Position numbers and translations under genes: made by a program
Shown: positions 1 through 8,034 of the stretch, one piece after another
Layout: the number at the start of each line of letters is the position of its first letter
Numbering within the stretch: the first letter of the stretch is position 1
Notes under the pieces: model-generated
What the model was told of the DNA's origin: nothing
What the model saw: the letters and a program-made list of their open reading frames with translations, nothing else
Database searches by the model: none
DNA from: Acetobacteraceae bacterium
GTDB taxonomy: Bacteria > Pseudomonadota > Alphaproteobacteria > Acetobacterales > Acetobacteraceae
Reading direction: 5' to 3'
Assembly (NCBI GenBank): GCA_003133265.1
Contig: PKWQ01000041.1
Location: 1-18,594, forward strand
DNA length: 18,594 nt

Positions 1-260
1 CCGCCGCCCAGCACGCGGTCCAGTTCGGCGATGCCCGATGCCGCGCGCGGCGGCGGCGCGGTGGTGCCGGACAGGCCGACGAACGTCACCTTCCGTCCCG
101 ACGGCTTGCCCGCTGCCGGCTTGCCGCCGGGGGTAGGCCGTACCTCGACCGCTTCCTCGACGATGGTGTTCCACTCGCCACAGGTTTCGCAGCGCCCCGC
201 CCATTTCAGGGTAACGGCGCCGCATGCCTGGCAGACGAAACGAGAGGTCGGTTTTGCCAA
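1..260 (-). CDS. radA: DNA repair protein RadA, N-terminal part (runs off the left edge)
   Basis: RadA is a RecA-like ATPase that helps process recombination intermediates and extends strand exchange. Only the first 86 codons are present. They begin MAKPTSRFVCQACG and carry the diagnostic zinc finger, Cys10-x2-Cys13 and Cys24-x2-Cys27, with WAGRC and CGEWNT around the second pair. The visible part ends in the ELDRVLGGG segment that precedes the Walker A motif, so the ATPase core lies outside the window. The start is a TTG: reading upstream in frame there is no ATG or GTG before a TGA at 290-288. It follows mlaF on the same strand after a 93-base gap, so it may be the last visible member of the dnaB-alr-mlaEF run. 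The family call is secure; the exact start is inferred. Confidence 0.95.
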   Translation of the reverse strand, partial: MAKPTSRFVCQACGAVTLKWAGRCETCGEWNTIVEEAVEVRPTPGGKPAAGKPSGRKVTFVGLSGTTAPPPRAASGIAELDRVLGG

Positions 261-353
261 GCTGCTACCCGCCCGGCCGGTTCGTGGTCATGTTCAATGC
301 AATCCGCCCATCGCGCAGGCTCTCCAATGCGACCATCTCTTTACCGCCAGACC

Positions 354-1130
354 CTACCGCCGCAACTCCATTTGAATCGGGCCTTCGCGCCGTCCGTGGG
401 TGAACTGGTCGACCATCGCGTTGCCGCTGTCCATCAGGCGTCCGGCGGGACCGCTCCAGACGATCTTTCCCTTATGGATCATCGCCGCCTGATCGCCGAT
501 CCGGCGCGCGCTGGCCATGTCGTGGGTGATCGCGACCGCCGTCGAGCCGAGCCGTTTCACGCAGTCCACCACCAGGCCGTCGATCACCGCGCCCATGATC
601 GGGTCCAGGCCGGTCGTCGGCTCGTCGAAGAACAGGATGTCCGGCCGCGCGGCGATCGCCCGGGCCAGCGCCACGCGCTTCTGCATCCCGCCCGAAAGCT
701 CGGCCGGCGACAGATCGCCCACGCTCGCGGCCAGCCCCACCTGCTCCAGGAACTCGCCCGCCCGCTCGCGCGCCTCGCGCCGTGCGATCTTGCCCTGCGC
801 CAGCAGGCCGAAGGCGACGTTCTCCCAGACAGGCAGGCTGTCGAACAGCGCGCCGTTCTGGAACAGCATGCCGATCCCGGCGCGCGCGCGCGTCTGCTCC
901 TCGCGCGGCATTCTCAGCACGTCGCGCCCGTCGATCTCGATCTTGCCGGCATCGGGCTCGATCAGCCCCAGGATGCATTTCAGCAGCACCGACTTGCCCG
1001 AGCCGGAACCGCCGATCACCACCAGCGAGGTACGCGCCGGCACGTCCAGGTCGATGCCGTCCAGCACCACCTTGTCGCCGAACGCCTTGCAGACGCCGGA
1101 CAGCCGGATTTTCGGGACCACGCCGCTCAT
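354..1130 (-). CDS. mlaF: MlaF-like ABC transporter ATP-binding protein (phospholipid/MCE-type transport)
   Basis: This 258-residue cytoplasmic ATPase powers an MCE/Mla-type lipid transporter that moves phospholipids between the inner and outer membranes. Visible motifs are Walker A GGSGSGKS at about residues 40-47, Q-loop Gln91, ABC signature LSGGMQKR at 145-152, Walker B ILFFDEPTTGLDP at 165-177 and the switch His203. LSGGMQKR and the overall length fit the MlaF/Ttg2A/Mkl group rather than amino-acid importers. The ATG overlaps the mlaE stop as ATGA (1130-1127), which implies coupled translation. The partners MlaD (MCE protein), MlaC and MlaB are not in the window and must be elsewhere if the system is complete. 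Confidence 0.93.
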   Translation of the reverse strand: MSGVVPKIRLSGVCKAFGDKVVLDGIDLDVPARTSLVVIGGSGSGKSVLLKCILGLIEPDAGKIEIDGRDVLRMPREEQTRARAGIGMLFQNGALFDSLPVWENVAFGLLAQGKIARREARERAGEFLEQVGLAASVGDLSPAELSGGMQKRVALARAIAARPDILFFDEPTTGLDPIMGAVIDGLVVDCVKRLGSTAVAITHDMASARRIGDQAAMIHKGKIVWSGPAGRLMDSGNAMVDQFTHGRREGPIQMELRR

Positions 1131-1912
1131 CGCGCGAAGAACATCTCGGTCAGCACATAGTCGAACGCCAGGATCAGGATCGAGGCCGCCACCACCGCCG
1201 AGGTGGTCGCCGCGCCGACGCCCTGGGCGCCGCCGCGGCTGTTGTAGCCCTGGTAGCAGCCCATCAGCGCGATCACGAACCCGAACACCGCCGCCTTCAC
1301 CAGGCCGGAGACCACATCCATCGTCTGCACGAAATCCAGCGTCTTGGTCAGGTAATTCCCCGGATTGAAACCGAGCTTCAGGGTGGAGACGATAAACCCG
1401 CCCAGCACGCCCAGGATATCCGCCACCACCACCAGCAGCGGCATCGCCACGATCCCGGCCAGCAATCGGGGCGCGACCAGATATTTCATCGGATCGGTCG
1501 ACAGCGTGGACAGCGCGTCGATCTGATCGGTGACGCGCATGGTGCCGATCTCGGCCGCCATCGCCGCGCCGACGCGCCCGGAGACCATCAGCGCCGCCAG
1601 CACCGGACCAAGCTCGCGGGTGACCGAGAGCACCACCACATTGGCCACCGCCCCCTCGGCGGAGAAGCGGGCGAAGCCGGTATAGGACTGCAAGGCCAGC
1701 ACCATGCCGGTGAAGATCGCGGTCAGCGCCACCACCGGCAGGCTGAAATAGCCGATCTCCAGCAGGGCGGCGGCGAACATCCGGCCATAGAACGGCGGGC
1801 GGAAGATGTGGGACAGGCCGGTCGCGGCGAACACCGCCAGCGCGCCCGTCGTGCGGCAGGCGCCGATCACCGCGCGCCCGATGGCGGCGACGCTGTCGAG
1901 GATCGAGGTCAT
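1127..1912 (-). CDS. mlaE: MlaE-like ABC transporter permease
   Basis: This 261-residue integral membrane protein belongs to the MlaE/YrbE permease family and is the membrane partner of the MlaF ATPase encoded directly downstream. It has several long hydrophobic stretches. The family core reads ELGPVLAALMVSGRVGAAMAAEIGTM, with the following conserved stretch QIDALSTLSTDPMKYLVAPR. Length and motifs match the family. Its ATG overlaps the alr stop by 4 bases (ATGA, 1912-1909) and its own stop overlaps the mlaF start in the same way. All three genes are therefore probably translated from one message. The substrate is likely a phospholipid, inferred from the family. Confidence 0.93.
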   Translation of the reverse strand: MTSILDSVAAIGRAVIGACRTTGALAVFAATGLSHIFRPPFYGRMFAAALLEIGYFSLPVVALTAIFTGMVLALQSYTGFARFSAEGAVANVVVLSVTRELGPVLAALMVSGRVGAAMAAEIGTMRVTDQIDALSTLSTDPMKYLVAPRLLAGIVAMPLLVVVADILGVLGGFIVSTLKLGFNPGNYLTKTLDFVQTMDVVSGLVKAAVFGFVIALMGCYQGYNSRGGAQGVGAATTSAVVAASILILAFDYVLTEMFFAR

Positions 1913-3027
1913 CGGCCTGTGTAAACCCTCTCGATGCGGGCTCCGAGCGAGGTCAGCACCTCGTAGCCGTTGGTTCCGGCGGCGGCGGCCACATCGTCCG
2001 GGGTCTGCCCCGGCCCGATCAGCTCCAGCCAGGAGCCGGGGACGATGGCCGGCTGCCCGGTAACGTCGAAGGTGGTGAGGTCCATGGACACACGCCCTAC
2101 CAGCGCGACGGGGGTGCCGTCAAAGATCGCGGCGCCGCGCCCGGACAGGCTGCGATGCCATCCGTCGGCATAGCCGATGCACGCGGTGGCGATGCGGCGT
2201 GGTTTCGGTGCCGTCCAGGTGGCGTTGTAGCCGACGCTGTCGCCCTTGCCGACCGCGCGCACCGCCAGCACCCGGGAGCGCAGCCGCACCGGCAGCCGCA
2301 TCGGATTTTTTTCCGTCGGCGTCGGGTTGATCCCGTACAGCGCCGCCCCCGGCCGCGCCAGGTCCGAGCCCCAGCCATCGCCCAGGAAGATGCCGGACGA
2401 ATTGGCGAAGCTGCGCGGCGCCGGCGGCAATCCGGCGCAGGCGGCGGCGAAGCGTGCCCGCTGGCGTTCGTTCAGCGCGCTATCGCGCTGCTCCGAGGCC
2501 ACCAGATGCGTCATCACGAAGCACAGATCGGTCCCGGCCAGCCGCCCGTGATCGCCCTGCACAATCGCCAGTTCGCTGGGATCGAGCCCCAGGCGCGACA
2601 TCCCGGTATCCACATGCAGGATCGCCGGCAGCGCCCGGCCCGCGCGGCGCGCCGTGGCGGTCCAGGCATCGATGTCGGCGAGCGAGCCCAGCACCGGCAC
2701 GATGCCGCGCGCGGCATACTCGTCCTCGGTCCCCGGGATCGGTCCGTTCAGCACCGCCAGCAGCGCGTCCGGGATCAGGTCCCGGATCGCCAGCGCCTCG
2801 TCCAGATGGGCGACGAAGAAATGCCGGCAGCCCGCCGCGTGCAGCGCCGGCGCCACCGCCCGCGCGCCGAGGCCATATCCGTCCGCCTTCACCACCCCCG
2901 CGACCGGGCCGCGCGGATGGCGCGCGCACAGCAGCCGCCAATTGTCGGCGATCGCGCCGAGATCGACCTCCAGCACCGCGCCGGCCCTGCAAACAGGCCG
3001 GCGCGCGGCGGGCTCAGTCGTCGCCAT
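1909..3027 (-). CDS. alr: Alanine racemase
   Basis: This PLP-dependent enzyme interconverts L- and D-alanine, supplying D-alanine for peptidoglycan. The 372 residues contain the PLP-binding motif VVKADGYG with Lys47, the segment DTGMSRLG at 140-147, RPGAALYGINP at 225-235, and the second catalytic residue Tyr267 in DSVGYNAT. Length is normal for Alr (about 360-380). The gene overlaps the end of dnaB by 14 bases and its own stop overlaps the mlaE start, so it sits inside a compact cotranscribed group. Placement next to dnaB and radA is common in alphaproteobacteria. Insertion of mlaEF between alr and radA links cell-wall precursor supply with outer-membrane lipid transport. Its role as the biosynthetic rather than a catabolic racemase is inferred from this context. 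Confidence 0.95.
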   Translation of the reverse strand: MATTEPAARRPVCRAGAVLEVDLGAIADNWRLLCARHPRGPVAGVVKADGYGLGARAVAPALHAAGCRHFFVAHLDEALAIRDLIPDALLAVLNGPIPGTEDEYAARGIVPVLGSLADIDAWTATARRAGRALPAILHVDTGMSRLGLDPSELAIVQGDHGRLAGTDLCFVMTHLVASEQRDSALNERQRARFAAACAGLPPAPRSFANSSGIFLGDGWGSDLARPGAALYGINPTPTEKNPMRLPVRLRSRVLAVRAVGKGDSVGYNATWTAPKPRRIATACIGYADGWHRSLSGRGAAIFDGTPVALVGRVSMDLTTFDVTGQPAIVPGSWLELIGPGQTPDDVAAAAGTNGYEVLTSLGARIERVYTGR

Positions 3028-4513
3028 AGCCGGTATGGGTCTGATCCAGATCGCCGAACTTGGTGAACTCCGCCTCGAAGAACAGGTCGATCTTGCCGGT
3101 GGGGCCGTGGCGCTGCTTGGCCAGGATCAGCTCGGCCTTGTTGTGGACGCTCTCCATGTCGTGCTGCCACTTGTTCAGATTGTCCTGGAACTTCTGCTCG
3201 CTATCGAAGCCCATCTGTTTCGGCGCGCGCTGCGCCAGATAGTACTCGTCGCGATAGATGAACATCACCGCGTCGGCGTCCTGCTCGATGCTGCCGGATT
3301 CGCGCAGGTCCGACAGCTGCGGGCGCTTGTCCTCGCGGCTTTCCACCGCGCGGGAGAGCTGCGACAGCGCCAGCACCGGCACCGCCAGCTCCTTGGCGAT
3401 CGCCTTCAGGCCCTGGGTGATCTGGCTGATCTCCAGCACCCGGTTCTCCGGCCGCGTGCCGGCCGAGGGGCGCATCAGCTGCAAATAGTCGATCACGATC
3501 AGCGACAGGCCTTTGGTGCGCTTCAGCCGCCGGCAGCGCGTGCGCAGCGCCGACAGCGTGATCGCCGGCGTGTCGTCGATCATGATCGGCAGCGACGAAA
3601 TCTCGCGGCTGACCTGCACGAACTTGTCGAAATCCTTCTGCCCGATGTCGCCGCGGCGGATGCGCTCGCCGGAGATCCGCGCCTCCTCGGACAACAGGCG
3701 GGTGGCCAGCTGCTCGGCGCTCATTTCCAGCGAGAACACCGCCACCGTGCCCTTCGGCTGCGCGGCGGGATCGCGCTGCCGCGCCTCGTCCATCAGCGAT
3801 TTCGCCGCGCCGAAGGCGATCTTGGTGGCCAGCGCGGTCTTGCCCATGCCCGGCCGTCCCGCCAGGATCAGCAGGTCGGAGGGGTGCAGCCCGCCGGTCT
3901 TGGCATCCAGATCGCGCAATCCGGTGGATACGCCGGACACGCCGCCGGTCTGGTGGAACGCCCGCTCCGCGCCCTGGATCGCGTCGGTCAACGCGCGCTC
4001 GAAAGTCATGAAGCCGCCGCCGGTGTTGCCTTCGGAGGCGAGGTCGAACAGCGACTGCTCTGCGAACTCGATCTGCTGCTTGCCGTCCAGCTCCGCCTCG
4101 GCGCCGAAGGCGTTGTTCACGACGGTCTCGCCGATGTCGATCAACTGCCGGCGCAGCCAGCTGTCGTGGATAGCGCGGCCGTATTCGCCGGCGTTGATGA
4201 TGCCGACCATGGCGGACAGCAGCTGCGCCAGATAGGCGACGCCGCCGACCTCGTCGAGCAGGCCGGAATGCTCGAATTCGGCCTTCAGCGTGATGGCGTC
4301 GGCAAGCTGGCCGGCCTCGATCCGCCGCGCGATGGCCTGGAAGATGCGCCCGTGCAGCGGATCGACGAAATGCTCCGGGGCAAGGAACTCGCTGACCCGC
4401 TCATAGGCCTTGTTGTTGGCCAGCAGCGCGCCGAGCAGCGCCTGCTCCGCCTGCTGGTTGGAGGGGGGAAGGCGTTGCGACAGTCCGAGCAGGGGGGAAT
4501 CGATGGTGTTCAC
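3014..4513 (-). CDS. dnaB: Replicative DNA helicase DnaB
   Basis: DnaB is the hexameric helicase that unwinds DNA at the replication fork. The 499-residue product has the N-terminal primase-interacting domain (NQQAEQALLGALL, about 19-31) and the RecA-like C-terminal domain. Walker A is AGRPGMGKTA at about 218-227, SLEMS follows at 261-265, and the DnaB motif VIDYLQLM lies at about 340-347. LAVPVLALSQLSRAVE and the QDADAVMFIYR segment are also typical. The start is GTG at 4513, preceded by AGGA at a suitable distance, and the protein begins MNTIDS. No intein or insertion is evident. It appears to be the first gene of the dnaB-alr-mlaE-mlaF group, 95 bases after ctaG on the same strand. Confidence 0.96.
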   Translation of the reverse strand: MNTIDSPLLGLSQRLPPSNQQAEQALLGALLANNKAYERVSEFLAPEHFVDPLHGRIFQAIARRIEAGQLADAITLKAEFEHSGLLDEVGGVAYLAQLLSAMVGIINAGEYGRAIHDSWLRRQLIDIGETVVNNAFGAEAELDGKQQIEFAEQSLFDLASEGNTGGGFMTFERALTDAIQGAERAFHQTGGVSGVSTGLRDLDAKTGGLHPSDLLILAGRPGMGKTALATKIAFGAAKSLMDEARQRDPAAQPKGTVAVFSLEMSAEQLATRLLSEEARISGERIRRGDIGQKDFDKFVQVSREISSLPIMIDDTPAITLSALRTRCRRLKRTKGLSLIVIDYLQLMRPSAGTRPENRVLEISQITQGLKAIAKELAVPVLALSQLSRAVESREDKRPQLSDLRESGSIEQDADAVMFIYRDEYYLAQRAPKQMGFDSEQKFQDNLNKWQHDMESVHNKAELILAKQRHGPTGKIDLFFEAEFTKFGDLDQTHTGYGDD

Positions 4514-4608
4514 CGGGGCATCCTACTCCCACCACCTTCCGGCGGCACCCAACTCAATGCCTGTGGATTACGGGGTACATGGGGGCGGAGCCGGATGTCA
4601 GCGGGCGC

Positions 4609-5202
4609 TCAGCGCGCGACCAGCGGCCCGATATGCGTGCCGGCCTTGCCCAGCGCGCCGTTCTTTTCCGCGTCGTCCATCGACCGAAAGAATGTGTAGG
4701 ACAGCGTGATGGTGTGGACATCGGCGGTGTTCGGGTCCTTGGCGATCTCCGGATCGACCCAGAAGCTGAGCGGGAATTCTATCTCCTGCCCAGCCTGCAA
4801 CGTCTGCTCGTTGAAGCAGAAGCACGCGGTCTTGTGGAAATATTTGCCGACCTTCTCCGGCGTCACGTTGTATAGCGCGACCCCGGTCACCGGCGTTTTC
4901 GCCAGGTTGCGCGCCTGATAGGTGGCGAGCTTGTCCTCGCCGAGTTCCACGCGGACTTGGCTCAGGCTCGGCGCGAACCGCCAGGGCAGGCCGGGATTGG
5001 TATCGGCGTTGAAGCGGACGACGATGGCCTGCCGCACCGCCCCCGGCGCGGCGCGGCCGGAAATGTCGGGCGTGCCATCATAGCCGGTAAGCTGACAGAA
5101 CTTCCGGTACAGCGGAATCGCGGCGAACGAGGCGCCGACCATCCCGAGGATGACGACGATCAGCCCGACCGCGATCGGTCCGTTGGCTCGCTTGGTTCGC
5201 AT
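4609..5202 (-). CDS. ctaG: Cytochrome c oxidase assembly protein CtaG (Cox11 family copper chaperone)
   Basis: CtaG/Cox11 inserts copper into the CuB site of subunit I. This 197-residue protein has a single N-terminal transmembrane segment at about 10-29, conserved Cys36 in YRKFCQLTGY, and the copper-binding Cys127-Phe-Cys129 in the CFCFNEQ motif. FPLSFWVDP and ITLSYTFF are typical of the family. The soluble domain should face the periplasm. It is the last oxidase gene in this run, after the 49-residue membrane protein. In many alphaproteobacteria ctaE (subunit III) follows directly; here the next gene on the strand is dnaB. Confidence 0.96.
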   Translation of the reverse strand: MRTKRANGPIAVGLIVVILGMVGASFAAIPLYRKFCQLTGYDGTPDISGRAAPGAVRQAIVVRFNADTNPGLPWRFAPSLSQVRVELGEDKLATYQARNLAKTPVTGVALYNVTPEKVGKYFHKTACFCFNEQTLQAGQEIEFPLSFWVDPEIAKDPNTADVHTITLSYTFFRSMDDAEKNGALGKAGTHIGPLVAR

Positions 5203-5265
5203 GAAGCCTATCTCGGTTCTCTGCCCGCCGCGCGCAACCCCGACCTCAAAGACCGGCCGGCATCG

Positions 5266-5415
5266 TCAGAACTTGCCCAGCTTGGCGAGCGTGATGGCGT
5301 AGAACAGCGCCGAGACACAGGCCAGCACCACCAGCATCGCCCAATTGCGCGCGCGCCGCCGCCGGGCGATCGCGTCCGGCTCGGCGCGGCTGAGCTTCTG
5401 GTTGTCTTCTGTCAT
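5266..5415 (-). CDS. Small single-pass membrane protein of the cox cluster (CoxF-like)
   Basis: This short gene of 49 codons plus TGA lies between ctaB and ctaG. The product starts MTEDNQKLSRAEPDAIARR, continues with an arginine-rich segment, then one membrane helix at about residues 25-42 (NWAMLVVLACVSALFYAI), and ends TLAKLGKF. The ATG is 9 bases after the ctaB stop and is preceded by AAGGGCGG. Short proteins of this shape, with a charged N-terminus, one helix and an F-Y-x-I/V-T-L motif, are common at this position in alphaproteobacterial oxidase operons and are often labelled CoxF or assembly-related. The function is not established by the sequence, and an accessory or assembly role is inferred from position. 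Confidence 0.8.
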   Translation of the reverse strand: MTEDNQKLSRAEPDAIARRRRARNWAMLVVLACVSALFYAITLAKLGKF

Positions 5416-5424
5416 ACGCCGCCC

Positions 5425-6366
5425 TTAGCCCACAAACCGGTCGACGGCCAGGGCGGCGAACAGCACGAACAGGTACAGAATGGAGAATTTGAACGCGGCG
5501 CGCGCCGGTGTGTCGTTGGTCAGCGAGACGCCGGTGGCGTCCTGCTTGTCGCGCGCCACCCGCCAGACGCAGACCAGGAAGCCGACCCCGAGCACCAGCG
5601 CGGACAGCCCATAGACCGGCCCGGAAAACCCGACGAGCCACGGCAGCAGCGTGACCGGCACCAGCAGCAGCGTGTACAGCACGATCTGCCGGCGGGTTGC
5701 CTTCGCCCCGGCCACCACCGGCAGCATCGGCACGCCGGCGCGCTGGTAGTCGGCATTGGACCACAGCGCCAGGGACCAGAAATGCGGCGGGGTCCAGACG
5801 AAGATGATGGCGAACAGGATCAGCGGGACCATGGTGATCGAGCCGGTCACCGCCGCCCAGCCGATCACCGGCGGGAAGGCGCCAGCGGCGCCGCCGATGA
5901 CGATGTTATGCGGCGTGCTGCGCTTCAGCCACATCGTGTAGACGAAGACGTAGAACAGGATCGAGAACGCCAGGGCCAACGCGGCAACCGCGTTGGTCGC
6001 CAGCCCCATGACGATGACCGAGCCGACGGCCAGTGTGATGCCGTATCCCAGCGCCGCCCTGGGCGCGATCCGCCCGGCCGGGATCGGGCGGTTCCTGGTG
6101 CGGTGCATGACCGCGTCGATGTCGCGGTCGTACCACATATTGATCGCACCGGACGCCCCGGCGGCAACCGCGATCGCCAGCACGGCGGTGAAGGCCAGCA
6201 CCGGATGCAGATGCCCGGGCGCCACCAGCAACCCGATCAGCCCGGTGAACACCACCAGCGTCATCACCCGCGGCTTGAGCAGCGCGATCCAGTCGCCAAG
6301 CTCGGACTCGGAGATATCGACCCCGGCGCGTTGGGCGGCCGAAGGGGCCTCGGTTAGCCCTGCCAT
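5425..6366 (-). CDS. ctaB: Protoheme IX farnesyltransferase (heme O synthase)
   Basis: This polytopic membrane prenyltransferase converts heme B to heme O, the precursor of heme A for the oxidase encoded alongside. The 313-residue product carries the UbiA-family allylic diphosphate/Mg motif Asn76-x3-Asp80-x3-Asp84 (NMWYDRDID), followed by RTRNRPIPAG. The second conserved region lies around FVWTPPHFWSLAL. About nine hydrophobic segments can be traced. Its start lies 22 bases downstream of the ctaD stop with AAGGA upstream, consistent with the same operon. Heme A synthase (CtaA) is not in the window. Confidence 0.95.
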   Translation of the reverse strand: MAGLTEAPSAAQRAGVDISESELGDWIALLKPRVMTLVVFTGLIGLLVAPGHLHPVLAFTAVLAIAVAAGASGAINMWYDRDIDAVMHRTRNRPIPAGRIAPRAALGYGITLAVGSVIVMGLATNAVAALALAFSILFYVFVYTMWLKRSTPHNIVIGGAAGAFPPVIGWAAVTGSITMVPLILFAIIFVWTPPHFWSLALWSNADYQRAGVPMLPVVAGAKATRRQIVLYTLLLVPVTLLPWLVGFSGPVYGLSALVLGVGFLVCVWRVARDKQDATGVSLTNDTPARAAFKFSILYLFVLFAALAVDRFVG

Positions 6367-6388
6367 GATGCAGTCATTCCTTCAGCGT

Positions 6389-8002
6389 TCAGCGGATGCG
6401 CGGCAGTTCCTGGAAGGTATGGAACGGCGGCGGGGAGCTGACGGTCCATTCCAGCGTCGTCGCGCCCTCGCCCCACTGGTTGTCGGGCACCTGAACCGGC
6501 GAGGTAAACGTGCGATACATCGTATAGAGGAACACCAGCATTCCCACGGCGCTGATGTAGGAGCCGATGCTGGACACGTAGTTCCAGCCCGCGAAGGCGT
6601 CCGGATAGTCCGGATAGCGGCGCGGCATGCCCGACAGTCCCAGGAAGTGCTGCGGGAAGAAGGTCAGGTTGACGCCAATCATCGTCAGCCAGAAATGCAC
6701 CTTGCCCCAGAACTCCGGATACTGGTGGCCGGACATCTTGCCGATCCAGTAGTAGATGCCGGCGAAGATCGCGAACACCGCGCCCAGCGACAGCACGTAA
6801 TGGAAGTGCGCGATCACGTAGTAGGTGTTGTGCACCATCTCGTCGATGCCGGCATTCGCCACCACCACGCCGGTCACGCCGCCGATGGTGAAGACGAAGA
6901 TGAAGCCGATCGCCCACAGCATCGGCGTCTTCATCTCGATCGAGCCGCCCCACATCGTGGCGATCCAGGAGAAGATCTTCACGCCCGTCGGCACCGCGAT
7001 GACCATCGTCGCCGCCATGAAATAGGCGCGCGTGTCGACGTCGATGCCCGACAGGAACATGTGGTGCGCCCACACCACGAAGCCGACCACGCCGATCGCC
7101 ACCATGGCGTAGACCATGCCCAGATAGCCGAACACCGGCTTGCAGCTGAAGGTGGAGATCACGTGGCTGATCACGCCGAAGGCCGGCAGGATCATGATGT
7201 ACACTTCGGGGTGGCCGAAGAACCAGAACAGGTGCTGGAACAGCACCGGATCGCCGCCGCCGGAGACCTCGAAGAACGCGGTGCCGAAATTGCGGTCGGT
7301 GAGCAGCATGGTGATCGCGCCGGCCAGCACAGGCACCGAGAGCAGCAGCAGGAAGGCGGTGACCAGTTCGGCCCAGATGAACAGCGGCATCTTGTGCATC
7401 GTCATGCCGGGCGCGCGCATGTTGAAGATCGTGGTGATGAAGTTGATCGCGCCAAGCAGCGAGCTGACGCCGGCCAGATGCAGCGCGAACAGTGTGCAGT
7501 CCAGACCGATGCCGGGCTGGTAGGTCGCGTTGGACAGCGGCGGATACAGGGTCCAGCCGGGCCCCGAGTCGCCGGACCACAGACCGAACATGATCAGGCC
7601 GAAGGCCGGCGGCAGCAGCCAGAAACTAACATTGTTCAGCCTGGGGAACGCCATGTCCGGCGCGCCGATCATCAGCGGGATGAACCAGTTGCCGAAGCCG
7701 CCGATCAGCGCCGGCATGACGGAGAAGAAGATCATCAGCAGGCCGTGCGCCGTGACGATCGTGTTCCATTCCTGCCCGGAGGTCACCAGCGTGTTGCCGG
7801 GATGGGCGAGCTGGGCACGCATGATGATCGACAGAACGCCGCCGGTCAGACCGCCCACGGTGGCGAACAGCAGGTAGAGCGTCCCGATGTCCTTGTGATT
7901 GGTGCTGAACAGCCAGCGCGCCACGAAGCCGGGCCTGTGATCGTGATGATCGTGGCCATGGGCGTCGTGCGCGTGCGCGTCGTCGTGTGTCGTCGAAGCC
8001 AT
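6389..8002 (-). CDS. ctaD: Cytochrome c oxidase subunit I (A-type heme-copper oxidase)
   Basis: This is the catalytic subunit of the aa3-type oxidase, reducing O2 at the heme a3-CuB centre and pumping protons. The 537 residues contain the expected ligands: His86 (heme a), CuB ligands His264 and His313-His314, His399 (heme a3) and His401 (heme a). The cross-linked Tyr268 lies in HPEVY. D-channel residues Asp116 and Glu266 and K-channel Lys342 are all present, so this is a canonical A-type pump. The extreme N-terminus (about residues 6-22) is unusually rich in His and Asp and precedes the membrane core beginning near FSTNHKDIGT. The start has AGGAG upstream. The gene follows ctaC after a 32-base gap and precedes ctaB. 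Confidence 0.97.
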   Translation of the reverse strand: MASTTHDDAHAHDAHGHDHHDHRPGFVARWLFSTNHKDIGTLYLLFATVGGLTGGVLSIIMRAQLAHPGNTLVTSGQEWNTIVTAHGLLMIFFSVMPALIGGFGNWFIPLMIGAPDMAFPRLNNVSFWLLPPAFGLIMFGLWSGDSGPGWTLYPPLSNATYQPGIGLDCTLFALHLAGVSSLLGAINFITTIFNMRAPGMTMHKMPLFIWAELVTAFLLLLSVPVLAGAITMLLTDRNFGTAFFEVSGGGDPVLFQHLFWFFGHPEVYIMILPAFGVISHVISTFSCKPVFGYLGMVYAMVAIGVVGFVVWAHHMFLSGIDVDTRAYFMAATMVIAVPTGVKIFSWIATMWGGSIEMKTPMLWAIGFIFVFTIGGVTGVVVANAGIDEMVHNTYYVIAHFHYVLSLGAVFAIFAGIYYWIGKMSGHQYPEFWGKVHFWLTMIGVNLTFFPQHFLGLSGMPRRYPDYPDAFAGWNYVSSIGSYISAVGMLVFLYTMYRTFTSPVQVPDNQWGEGATTLEWTVSSPPPFHTFQELPRIR

Positions 8003-8034
8003 CTTCTATGCTCCTGCATGCACGGACCTTGCGG

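Noticed and set aside
4562..4570. TGTGGATTA, one mismatch from a DnaA box, in the gap upstream of dnaB
   Set aside because: Single-mismatch matches are expected a few times by chance in a window this size. It is isolated, with no second box or AT-rich region.
2654..4699. A 681-codon open frame on the plus strand opposite alr, dnaB and the end of ctaG
   Set aside because: It overlaps conserved genes on the other strand, shows no domain, and is explained by the high-GC codon bias of dnaB and alr.
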